Under the pieces are notes generated by a model. It saw only the letters and a list, made by a program, of their open reading frames with translations. It did no database searches and was not told where the DNA came from. Positions 18,598 to 26,569 of a DNA stretch of 64,000 nt are shown here, one piece after another (position 1 is the first letter of the stretch; every line of letters begins with the position of its first letter). The stretch is from Salinisphaera sp. (GTDB lineage Bacteria > Pseudomonadota > Gammaproteobacteria > Nevskiales > Salinisphaeraceae), in contig NZ_PBYA01000037.1 of the NCBI RefSeq assembly GCF_002729955.1, positions 36,986 through 100,985 of the forward strand, given 5' to 3'. Both the position numbers and the translations under genes were made by a program.

Positions 18598-19439
18598 AGG
18601 ACACCGCACCCCATGCCTATTTCGAAGCCGACTGGCTGAGCCTGCGCGAGGTTGCCGATCACCAGGCTCGCGCCACCTTGCTGACCGACGCCGCCAGCCG
18701 CTGGCTCGCGCAGCGTATGTCGAACGAACACCACATTGTGGACCTGGGTGCGGGTCGCGGTTCCAACCTGCGCTATCTGGCGCCGCGCCTGACCCGATCG
18801 CAACGCTGGCGCCTTATCGATCACGACCCCGACCTGCTTCGTGCAGTGAAACGCGAGGAAGCCGGACTCGTCGATACCGCGGGCATGCCGATCACGCTCG
18901 AAACCGAGACGCTGGATCTCAACGCAGCGCGTTTCGAAGCCGGCCTCGACGGGGCCGATCTTGTCACCGCCTCGGCGCTGTTCGATCTGGTCACCCGGGA
19001 ATGGATCGAACGTCTGGCCCGTGCCTGTGCCGCACGCTCGGCCGCAGTGCTCTTCGTGTTGAGCATCGACGGGACGATCGACTTCGCACCCACAGGCGAG
19101 GACGACGACTTCGTAACCGATCTACTGGCCGCCCATCAGCGCCGCGACAAGAGTTTCGGCACCGCTCTCGGTGCCGAAGCCCCAGCCGTGCTGCGCAAGG
19201 CGTTCGAAGCCCAGGGCTACGACGTATGTCTGGCGAACAGCCCCTGGCATATCGATGCCGGGAACGCCGCGCTCGGCACGGCCTTGATCGAAGGCTGGCG
19301 CAGCGCCGCCTGCGAACAGGCGCCCAAGGCCACCGCCCGGATCGATGCCTGGGCCGAAGCCCGTACCCGTGCGCTCATGGCCGGGGCGTTGTCGATCACG
19401 GTCGGCCATCAGGACTTTTTCGCCACGCCCATGCCATGA
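18594..19439 (+). CDS. class I SAM-dependent methyltransferase
   Basis: Cytoplasmic Rossmann-type methyltransferase, 281 residues. SAM motif I is IVDLGAGRGSNLRYLAPRL at about residues 45-63. The acidic residue of motif II follows in LIDHDPDLL. The acceptor is unknown. It is embedded by four-base overlaps on both sides between the glycosyltransferase and the UPF0104-type protein, which points to modification of the same product. Confidence 0.85.
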   Translation: MKDTAPHAYFEADWLSLREVADHQARATLLTDAASRWLAQRMSNEHHIVDLGAGRGSNLRYLAPRLTRSQRWRLIDHDPDLLRAVKREEAGLVDTAGMPITLETETLDLNAARFEAGLDGADLVTASALFDLVTREWIERLARACAARSAAVLFVLSIDGTIDFAPTGEDDDFVTDLLAAHQRRDKSFGTALGAEAPAVLRKAFEAQGYDVCLANSPWHIDAGNAALGTALIEGWRSAACEQAPKATARIDAWAEARTRALMAGALSITVGHQDFFATPMP

Positions 19440-20413
19440 GCCGTCCCGGCTGGCGTTTCGGCCTGCGTGCGTTGACCACCGGCGCGTTGCTGGCCTGTCT
19501 GCTCTGGCAGATCGACCTGGGCGCGGTGGCCCGGCAGCTACATGACCTGCGCTACCCCTGGCTGCTTGCCGCACTCGCACTGACCGTGCCCCAGGTCGTG
19601 ATCTCGGCCTGGCGTTGGCGTCTGACCGCGCGGTGCATGGGCCTGACCCTGTCGATGGGTGCCGCGATTCGCGAATATTATCTGGCCACCTTTTTGAACC
19701 AGGTCCTGCCCGGCGGCGTACTCGGCGATGCCAACCGCGCCTGGCGCCATGCACGCAGCGACGTCCACACGGCGGCCGCCTGGCATGCCGTATTCATCGA
19801 GCGCTTTTCCGGCCAGCTGTCGCTTGCGCTCGTTACCGTGGTTGCGTTCTGGCAGTCGCCGTCGCTGGTCCAGGGTATCGCCGCCCGAATTGCTGCTGCG
19901 GAACTTGCCACCCCGTGGGGAATGGCCGTGGTCGCCGCGCTCGTACTTCTGGCTTCGCTGGGTATCGTGCTCGTCTGGCGCTATACCCGTGCTGCGAACG
20001 CGATCGCCTCGTTCGCTAATAATCTGTGGCGCAGCCTGCTCGCCCGCCGTGTCTGGCCGGCGCAGTTCGCCAGTTCGCTGGCAGTGGTCTCCAGCTATAC
20101 CGGCGTGTTCCTGCTTTGTGCCCCGGCCATCGGTCTGTCGACGCCGGCCAGCACGCTGTTGTGGCTGATTCCGCCCGTGCTGCTGGCCATGGCCCTGCCG
20201 CTGTCGATTGCCGGCTGGGGGCTTAGAGAGAGCGCGGCCGCGGTGGTCTGGTCGCTGGCCGGGCTGCCGGCCCACGAGGGCGTGGCTCTGTCTTTGTGCT
20301 ACGGCGCGGTAGTACTCGTTTCCAGCCTGCCGGGTGCCGTGGTGCTCGGCTGTTCTAGCGGCGTTCGATCAGCGCGTGGCGCTTCATCAATGAACGCGAA
20401 TACGCGCAAATAA
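19436..20413 (+). CDS. UPF0104/lysylphosphatidylglycerol synthase-type membrane protein (flippase-like)
   Basis: Polytopic inner-membrane protein of 325 residues with about eight hydrophobic segments. The family signature is near residues 82-95 (FLNQVLPGGVLGDANR). Such stand-alone domains resemble the flippase half of MprF and often accompany glycosyltransferases; transport of a lipid-linked product is inference. The start at 19436 overlaps the methyltransferase stop (ATGA). The C-terminal 20 residues are polar and poorly conserved-looking. Confidence 0.82.
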   Translation: MSRPGWRFGLRALTTGALLACLLWQIDLGAVARQLHDLRYPWLLAALALTVPQVVISAWRWRLTARCMGLTLSMGAAIREYYLATFLNQVLPGGVLGDANRAWRHARSDVHTAAAWHAVFIERFSGQLSLALVTVVAFWQSPSLVQGIAARIAAAELATPWGMAVVAALVLLASLGIVLVWRYTRAANAIASFANNLWRSLLARRVWPAQFASSLAVVSSYTGVFLLCAPAIGLSTPASTLLWLIPPVLLAMALPLSIAGWGLRESAAAVVWSLAGLPAHEGVALSLCYGAVVLVSSLPGAVVLGCSSGVRSARGASSMNANTRK

Positions 20414-20526
20414 GTACGAAGCCCATGGCAGGCCGTACCTTGGCCCGTAGCCAAGCAGAGACGATGCCGGCACCTATCGCAAGCCGCCTATCACTTTGCG
20501 CTTGTTGGCGTTTCGCGGCCTGATCT

Positions 20527-21372
20527 TTACCCGACCGCGGACGTGCGCAAATCCAGATCGAAGAACATATCGTCGCCCATGACCTGGTGCCGACAGCCTG
20601 GGCGCAGTGCAGCGTCGAGCCGCATGATCGGCGCCAGCGACAACGCCGGGCGTCCCGAGCCGATCAGCATGGGGGCCACCACCACGTGCAGGCGATCCAG
20701 CAGGCCGGCGTCGAGAAAACGCGAGATGGTCACGCCACCGCCCTCGACCAGAACCCGAGTCAGGCCGCGTTCGGCCAGCATCGCGAGCACGGCGGCCGGG
20801 TCCATGGCCTGGGCCGGGCAATCGAGCACCACGCGCTCCACGCCGGGCGGGCTCGGTCCGGCGTCGGGGCCGACGACGTGCAAGGTGGGCGCTGAGTTAT
20901 CGGCGAACAGGCCGCGATCCGTGCCAAGCCGGGCCCGTGGGTCGAGCACGACGCGTACCGGATTCGCCCCGTCTACATGGCGCACGGTCAGCTGCGGATC
21001 GTCGGCGGCGACGGTGCCCGCGCCGATGATGACTGCGTCCACCAGTGCGCGCAGGCGGTGCAGATGAATACGACTGGCTTGGCCGGTCACATAGTGGGAA
21101 TGCCCGCTGTCGGTGGCGATGCGTCCGTCCAGGCTCTGGCCCAGCTGTGCGATCACGAAGCGCGAACCGCCCAGCGCCACCGGCAGCAGCGCGTCGAGCA
21201 GCGCCGCGGCCGAGGCCGAACAGTCGCCCTCGAACTGCCATGAATGGCGTTCATCGATTAATATGGGCGGTTGTTGCGCCTTGCGATCGGCAAGCGTTGT
21301 CGGCGCCATGCACGCCGAACTGCGTACATCCTGAATCAACCGCCAGGCGTAATCGTCGTCCATCACAGGCAT
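20527..21372 (-). CDS. RibD C-terminal-type reductase (dihydrofolate reductase fold), stand-alone
   Basis: NADPH-dependent reductase domain like the C-terminal half of RibD, which reduces the ribosylamino side chain in riboflavin synthesis. Family features: VIAQLGQSLDGRIAT, VDAVIIGAGTVAADDPQLTVR, and VLVEGGGVTISRFLDAGLLD. The deaminase domain of RibD is absent; instead a 75-residue N-terminal part of unknown function precedes the reductase. Start ATG 21372 (ATG 21363 also possible). It is divergent from the GTP cyclohydrolase II gene with a shared 160-bp promoter region. Confidence 0.87.
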   Translation of the reverse strand: MPVMDDDYAWRLIQDVRSSACMAPTTLADRKAQQPPILIDERHSWQFEGDCSASAAALLDALLPVALGGSRFVIAQLGQSLDGRIATDSGHSHYVTGQASRIHLHRLRALVDAVIIGAGTVAADDPQLTVRHVDGANPVRVVLDPRARLGTDRGLFADNSAPTLHVVGPDAGPSPPGVERVVLDCPAQAMDPAAVLAMLAERGLTRVLVEGGGVTISRFLDAGLLDRLHVVVAPMLIGSGRPALSLAPIMRLDAALRPGCRHQVMGDDMFFDLDLRTSAVG

Positions 21373-21532
21373 TTTTGCTCGTCGCGGTGTTGTATAACGC
21401 GGCGCGGGGAACGCGCGGGTCAAAGACTCTAGGATATCGCGCCGCCTTATGCGAACGCCTGTCGAGCGACGATTACGGCATGCCCGGCATGCGGGTTGAT
21501 TTTTACGAAACGGGACCGGATTGAGAGACAGT

Positions 21533-22681
21533 ATGCGACAGGTGGAACGATCGATATTCGATTTGCGGCGCGGTTTGCCCGTACTCATTCGCAGCAGCGA
21601 CCCGCAGACCGATGACTCGCATCCGGCCACGCTGGTCGCGCCGCTGGAAGGCATGAACGACGAGACGCTCCAGCGCCTGGCCGAGCATGCCGGCAACCCC
21701 TGTTCGCTGATCGTCACCCGCCACCGCCTGGAAGTACTGGGCATCGATACCGACGAGGAGTCCGCCGCGCTGCCGATCGGCGAACATGACAGCGCGACGC
21801 AGGTCATCGACTGGGCCTGTGCACGCCACCCGCAGTCGCAGCCGCCGGCCGGCTCGTTACAGAACGCCGGCGACGCCGACGCCACGGGGCTCGCCCTCAT
21901 GCGTCGTGGCCTGCTCATCCCTGCCGCGATTACCGCGCCGGTGACCGAGGAACGTCTGGCCGCGATCGAGGCCCGGGTCAAGGACGGCAGCCTGCTGGCC
22001 ATCGATACCGATGCGGTCGGCGACTACGAACACAACGCCCCCTATTTTCTCAAGCGCATCAGTGCGGCCGACGTGCCGCTGGACGATGCGCCGCGTTCGC
22101 GCTTCGTGCTGTTTCGCGAAGCCGACGGCATGCGCGAGCATCTGGCCATTGTCATCGGCGACCCCGAACAATGGGCAGACGCCGTGCCGGTTCGCCTGCA
22201 TTCGGCCTGCCTGACCGGCGACCTGTTCGGCAGCCTGCGCTGCGACTGCGGCGAACAGCTGCGCTCGAGCGTGGCCAAGATCGCCGAACACGGCGGCGGC
22301 GTCTTGCTGTATCTGGCCCAGGAAGGCCGCGGCATCGGCCTGGCCAACAAGCTGCGCGCCTACAGCCTGCAGGACGAAGGCCTGGATACCGTCGATGCCG
22401 ACCACGTGCTGGGCTTCGGCGACGACGAACGCCAGTACAACGTCGCGCTGGAAATGCTTGCACAGCTGGAAATCCGGCGTATCGAGCTGCTCACCAACAA
22501 TCCGACCAAGATCGAGGCCATGAGCCGCGGCGGCGTCACGGTGGTTCAGCGCAGCGGCGTCTACGGCCGGGTGACCCACCAGAACCGGCGTTATCTCACC
22601 GCCAAGGCCACCCGCGCCGGCCATTGGCTCGACCAGGTACTCGGCGCGGCCCCGGAAGACGCCAAAGCCGCGGATCGCTGA
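21533..22681 (+). CDS. ribA: GTP cyclohydrolase II with N-terminal extension
   Basis: Opens the imidazole ring of GTP to give the diaminopyrimidine ribosyl phosphate that feeds flavin synthesis. The C-terminal domain (about residues 165-375) has the zinc cysteines (CLTGDLFGSLRCDCG), EGRGIGLANK, the active-site Tyr in RAYSLQD, the Asp/Arg pair in LGFGDDERQ, and LLTNNPTK, so it should be active. The 165-residue N-terminal part (starting ERSIFDLRRGLPVLI) is not a functional DHBP synthase; it resembles the extension in alphaproteobacterial-style RibA. Start ATG 21533; TTG 21521 is possible. No FMN-riboswitch signature lies upstream. Confidence 0.92.
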   Translation: MRQVERSIFDLRRGLPVLIRSSDPQTDDSHPATLVAPLEGMNDETLQRLAEHAGNPCSLIVTRHRLEVLGIDTDEESAALPIGEHDSATQVIDWACARHPQSQPPAGSLQNAGDADATGLALMRRGLLIPAAITAPVTEERLAAIEARVKDGSLLAIDTDAVGDYEHNAPYFLKRISAADVPLDDAPRSRFVLFREADGMREHLAIVIGDPEQWADAVPVRLHSACLTGDLFGSLRCDCGEQLRSSVAKIAEHGGGVLLYLAQEGRGIGLANKLRAYSLQDEGLDTVDADHVLGFGDDERQYNVALEMLAQLEIRRIELLTNNPTKIEAMSRGGVTVVQRSGVYGRVTHQNRRYLTAKATRAGHWLDQVLGAAPEDAKAADR

Positions 22682-22719
22682 TCGAAAGCAGCGGCCTCTC
22701 GCCCTGGGGCGTATGCCGG

Positions 22720-23055
22720 TGTTCATTCGCGAACGAGCCGCGCTTGAGCGAAGTGAACTCAGCTTCATCCACAATGCAAAGAGAAGACGCGGCTGGGCGA
22801 GTCGACCCGGCAGTCACAGTTCCATGCGATCGGGCTGCGTTTTTCAAGCTGTCCGCAGATCAACGCAGATCCACACAGATGCAAGTCCGGGCCGCGACGT
22901 TGGCGCTCGCCCAGAACGCTGACACCTCGAAAATTCGCCGCCTCTAGAAAGTCTGTCTAAATCTGTGCTGATCTGTGTGATCTGTGGATAATTCCCATTG
23001 GCGCGTATTCGCGTTCATTTGCGGACAACCCGCCTTATGTCTTTAGTGGACTTCA
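22720..23055. repeat. composite intergenic repeat with inverted CAGAT arms (copy 1)
   Basis: The core is a pair of inverted arms. The left arm at 22852-22880 starts TCCGCAGATCAACGCAGAT. The right arm at 22961-22988 reads as runs of ATCTGTG. About 80 bp lies between them. The flanks (TTCATTCGCGAACGAGC upstream; TTCATTTGCGGACAACC downstream near 23014) also occur around the copy at 46390-46745, so the full unit is about 330 bp. No gene is present. Confidence 0.75.
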
Positions 23056-23060
23056 GGTGC

Positions 23061-23861
23061 TTAGCGCGGGGGGCCGATCGTATTCAGATCGAAGGCCAGC
23101 GTTTCGGCGATGATCTCGGCCAGGCGCGCGCCAAATTGGGCGGCCAGTGCCGCGCCGTGCTCGGCGCTCGCCATTCGGGCATCGCCGGCCACGCCCGCCG
23201 GATGCAGATCCTCGGCCATCCAGGCAAAGCCCGCGTCGCCTTCCGGCAAGAGCGTCGCCCCGGCCTCGGCACGGCGCGCGCCGATCGGCTTGAAATCGGC
23301 GATATGCGCCCGGCGTACGGCCTCCGGGGCGAAATGCAGCATGAGCGAGGTTTCCAGCGCGCCGCCGTGCAGGCCATGGGCCATCTCCTGCGCGGCCAGG
23401 GTGTTGGCAGGCGCGGCAAAGCGGAAATAGTTGGCCTTGACCACCAGCATGTCGTGGGCCGCACGCAGCTTGAGCGCAGCGAGGTCGAGCACCGCCTTGT
23501 TACCGCCATGGCTGTTGAACAACAGCAGCCGACGCACACCCGCGCGGGCCAGCGCCGCGCCGATCGATTCGATGGTTGTGATCGCGGTTTCGGGCGCGAG
23601 ACTCAGCGTGCCCGCAAAGTTCGTATGCTCCAGGCTCGCCCCGATGGCCAGCGTGGGCAGTACGAACACCGGCGCGCCGTCGCCGCGCAGCCGTTCCAGG
23701 GCCGCGCCCAGCAGGCCTTCGCCAATGGTGACGTCGGTCGCCAGCGGCAGGTGCGGGCCGTGTTGCTCGACCGCCGCCACCGGCAGTACGGCCAGAGCGG
23801 CGTCGTCGGCCAGCGTGGCCAGCTCGGGGCCGGTCAGGTCTTGCCAGTAGTACCAGGCCAT
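23061..23861 (-). CDS. creatininase family protein
   Basis: Metal-dependent amidohydrolase of the creatininase fold, 266 residues. Metal-binding features are present: VEQHGPHLPLATD, FNSHGGNKA and HGGALETSLMLH. Known relatives hydrolyse creatinine, process the mycofactocin precursor peptide (MftE), or deformylate a pyrimidine in archaeal flavin/F420 synthesis (ArfB). Which applies here cannot be read from sequence. It lies 380 bp after ribA on the opposite strand, separated by a repeat. Confidence 0.88.
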   Translation of the reverse strand: MAWYYWQDLTGPELATLADDAALAVLPVAAVEQHGPHLPLATDVTIGEGLLGAALERLRGDGAPVFVLPTLAIGASLEHTNFAGTLSLAPETAITTIESIGAALARAGVRRLLLFNSHGGNKAVLDLAALKLRAAHDMLVVKANYFRFAAPANTLAAQEMAHGLHGGALETSLMLHFAPEAVRRAHIADFKPIGARRAEAGATLLPEGDAGFAWMAEDLHPAGVAGDARMASAEHGAALAAQFGARLAEIIAETLAFDLNTIGPPR

Positions 23862-23954
23862 GCTCAGGCCTCGGCCACGTGCAGTGGCCGGCGCGTGGGT
23901 TTGTCGAACGGGTTGATCGGTCGATTCATGGCGGCTCGTCGCTTCAAACAGGCG

Positions 23955-24548
23955 CTAGTTGCTGTTTTCGCCTTCGCGCGGGGCGGGCTCGGCGACGAAA
24001 CCCAGAGTTTCGCCCATGTCGGCCCGGTCGCAGCGATGAACCGGCAGGCGTTCACCGGCAAAGACGAGCTCCAGACCCGTTCGGCTACCGGGCGCGGCTT
24101 CCATCGCCTCGGCAAGCGCCGCCTCTTCCACCTCGGCGTCGCTACCGTCGGCGCGCAGGTGTTCCAGCACCCAGGCCAGATCCGCGCCCTGGATAAGCAC
24201 CGCGCCGGCGTCGCTATCGAGCACGGCGTTACTGTCTTCGTCCAGATACAGAGCGCGCGCCTTGTCGATCGGCTGACCGGTATGGGTCACGAGCCGGTCG
24301 TCGGTCTGCACGCGCGCGATCAGCGGCGCGTATTCCAGCGTGATATAGCCGCGCTGGGGGCCATTCTGGAAAAACCAGCGCCCGTGTTCGTCCACGCCGT
24401 AGTTGCGCGCGATGGTATCCACGATTCGCCGGTGGCGGATCACCTCGCCCTGAATCAGCCATTCGCCACGCCGGTTCAGCCCCAGCCAGCCGAACAGTGC
24501 AGGCACGTTCGGCATGCGCGCCATCGCGCGTTCTACCCAGTCTTCCAT
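23955..24548 (-). CDS. conserved hypothetical protein, DUF-type, about 197 aa
   Basis: I do not recognise a functional family. The protein is soluble, acidic at its C-terminus, with no signal peptide or membrane helix. It contains well-ordered-looking sequence (WVERAMARMPNVPALFGWLGLNRRGEWLI; FFQNGPQRGYITLEYAPLIARV) that suggests a conserved beta-rich DUF. Start ATG 24548 gives MEDWVERA; GTG 24557 is three codons upstream. It is divergent from the L-2-hydroxyglutarate oxidase gene. Confidence 0.65.
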   Translation of the reverse strand: MEDWVERAMARMPNVPALFGWLGLNRRGEWLIQGEVIRHRRIVDTIARNYGVDEHGRWFFQNGPQRGYITLEYAPLIARVQTDDRLVTHTGQPIDKARALYLDEDSNAVLDSDAGAVLIQGADLAWVLEHLRADGSDAEVEEAALAEAMEAAPGSRTGLELVFAGERLPVHRCDRADMGETLGFVAEPAPREGENSN

Positions 24549-24672
24549 CGCTTTCACTCTTTGGCTCTCGATCCGCGATCATACGATGCACGCGGCATGG
24601 CGCGACAGGCCCGACACCCGGGCAGTGCGTTCGCGATTGGCATGGACGGCCCCAATCTGCTGCAATCGCTGC

Positions 24673-25863
24673 ATGTACGATCGTATCGTCATCGGCGGGG
24701 GTATCGTGGGCCTGGCCACCGCCCGCGAGCTGCTGGACCGCGAGCCCGGGCAACGCCTGCTGGTGCTGGAAAAGGAGCCCGAGCTGGGCGCCCATCAGAC
24801 CGGTCACAATTCGGGTGTGATCCATGCCGGCGTCTATTACGCGCCGAATTCGCTCAAGGCCCGTTTCTGTATCGCCGGCAATACGGCGACGAAGGCGTTC
24901 TGTACGGCGCACGATATCGCCTTCGACACGCCCGGCAAGCTGCTGGTGGCGACAGCCGCCGCCGAGCGCGCGGGCCTTGAGGCCCTGTTCGACCGGATGG
25001 GCGCCAATGGCATCGAGCGCCACTGGCTCGACGCGGATGAACTGGCCGAGCGCGAGCCCGCGGTTCACGGTGTGGCCGCCATCCATGTGCCCAGCAGCGG
25101 CATCGTCGACTATCGTGCGCTCTGCCACGCCATGGCCGCCGATATCGAAGCCGCCGGTGGCGAGATCCGCTGCAACGCGCCCGTACGCACGCTGCAGGAA
25201 TATGCCAGCGAGGTGGTGGTCGAGACCGATGCCGACACCCTGCATGCCCGCCAACTGGTGGCCTGCGCCGGACTGATGGCCGACCGGCTGATACGCATGC
25301 TCGATATCGAGCCAGGTTTTGTCATCTGCCCGTTTCGCGGCGAGTATTACCGCCTGCGCGAAAGCCGTCATGACCTGGTGCGGCATCTGATCTATCCGGT
25401 GCCGGACCCGGCCATGCCGTTTCTGGGCGTGCACCTTACGCCCATGATCGATGGCTCGATCACCGTCGGGCCAAACGCCGTGCTCGCCACCGCCCGCGAA
25501 GGCTATCGCGGCCGCGACTTCAGTGCCCGCGACGCGGGCGAAATGCTCGCCTTTACCGGGGTACGACGCATGCTCGCGCGCCATGTCCGCCCCGGCCTGC
25601 ACGAGCTGCGCAACGCGTTATCCAAACGCGCCTATCTGGCACGGATACAGCGCTACTGCCCGCAGCTCGAACTCGACGACCTCGAAGCCCACCCGGCCGG
25701 CGTACGTGCCCAGGCGGTCGCCCGCGACGGCACGCTCATCGGCGATTTTCAGTTCGTCGATACGCCGCGCACTCTTCATGTCGGCAATGCCCCCTCGCCG
25801 GCCGCGACGTCGGCGCTGCCGATCGCCGCGCATATCGTGGATCGCCTGCTCGCACGCGATTGA
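24673..25863 (+). CDS. lhgO: L-2-hydroxyglutarate oxidase
   Basis: FAD-dependent membrane-associated dehydrogenase/oxidase that returns L-2-hydroxyglutarate to 2-oxoglutarate. The start at 24673 places the dinucleotide motif VIGGGIVGLATAREL at residues 6-20. Family features: GHNSGVIHAGVYYAPNSLKA, VPSSGIVDYRALC, FRGEYYRL, and the C-terminal GNAPSPAATSALPI. The 396-residue length is usual. An upstream in-frame ATG at 24514 would add 53 non-family residues. Confidence 0.93.
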   Translation: MYDRIVIGGGIVGLATARELLDREPGQRLLVLEKEPELGAHQTGHNSGVIHAGVYYAPNSLKARFCIAGNTATKAFCTAHDIAFDTPGKLLVATAAAERAGLEALFDRMGANGIERHWLDADELAEREPAVHGVAAIHVPSSGIVDYRALCHAMAADIEAAGGEIRCNAPVRTLQEYASEVVVETDADTLHARQLVACAGLMADRLIRMLDIEPGFVICPFRGEYYRLRESRHDLVRHLIYPVPDPAMPFLGVHLTPMIDGSITVGPNAVLATAREGYRGRDFSARDAGEMLAFTGVRRMLARHVRPGLHELRNALSKRAYLARIQRYCPQLELDDLEAHPAGVRAQAVARDGTLIGDFQFVDTPRTLHVGNAPSPAATSALPIAAHIVDRLLARD

Positions 25864-25934
25864 GCCGCCCGCGGTCTTGCACCCGTAGCACTTCCGGTTA
25901 GCATCGCCTGCTACGCCCGCGCCAAGGAAAATCC

Positions 25935-26561
25935 ATGAGCGATCACGACGCCTTTCATTTCTACGAACCGCGCAACGGCCACGGCCTGCCCCACGATCCG
26001 TTCAACGCCCTGGTCGCGCCGCGGCCGATCGGCTGGATTTCGTCCAAGAGCGCGAACGGCGTGCTCAACCTCGCCCCCTACAGCTTCTTCAACGCCTTCA
26101 ACTACAGGCCGCCGATCATCGGCTTTGCCAGCGTGGGCTACAAGGACAGCGTGGCCAACATTCAGGACACCGGCGAGTTCGGCTGGAATCTCGCCACCCG
26201 ATCGCTTGCCGAACCGATGAACCAAAGCTGTGCGGCCGTCGAGCCCGAGGTGGACGAATTCGAACTGGCCGGCCTCACGCCTGCGCCGTCGCGTGTGATC
26301 GACGTGCCTCGCGTTGCCGAAACGCCGGTCTCCTTCGAATGCCGGCTCAGCCAGGTGCTGCGTCTGACCGGCGCCGACGGCAGCCAGACCGATACCTGGC
26401 TGGTGCTCGGCGAAGTGGTCGGCGTGCATATCGATCGGCGGCTGCTCGTCGACGGCGTGTACGACACCGCCGCGGGCGAGCCGATTCTACGCGCGGGCGG
26501 GCCGGCGGATTATTTCACCATCGGTGCCGACAAGCGCTTTCGCATGCGCCGGCCGGGCTGA
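25935..26561 (+). CDS. flavin reductase family protein (FMN-binding split barrel)
   Basis: Probable NAD(P)H:FMN oxidoreductase or flavoprotein of the flavin-reductase-like split-barrel family, 208 residues. The FMN-binding pattern is APRPIGWISSKSANGVLNLAPYSFFN at about residues 28-53. The segment FASVGYKDSVANIQDTGEF is typical of the DIM6/NTAB group. The partner enzyme is unknown. Its 3' end is eight bases from the convergent asmA-like gene. Confidence 0.88.
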   Translation: MSDHDAFHFYEPRNGHGLPHDPFNALVAPRPIGWISSKSANGVLNLAPYSFFNAFNYRPPIIGFASVGYKDSVANIQDTGEFGWNLATRSLAEPMNQSCAAVEPEVDEFELAGLTPAPSRVIDVPRVAETPVSFECRLSQVLRLTGADGSQTDTWLVLGEVVGVHIDRRLLVDGVYDTAAGEPILRAGGPADYFTIGADKRFRMRRPG

Positions 26562-26569
26562 GAGCGCGG

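Noticed and set aside
18449..19435. 654-codon frame extending the UPF0104-type gene upstream
   Set aside because: The upstream part runs in another frame of the methyltransferase gene; the four-base ATGA overlap at 19436 gives the natural start.
21373..21532. Possible FMN riboswitch upstream of the GTP cyclohydrolase II gene
   Set aside because: The region lacks the conserved blocks of the RFN element and is only 160 bp, shared with a divergent gene.
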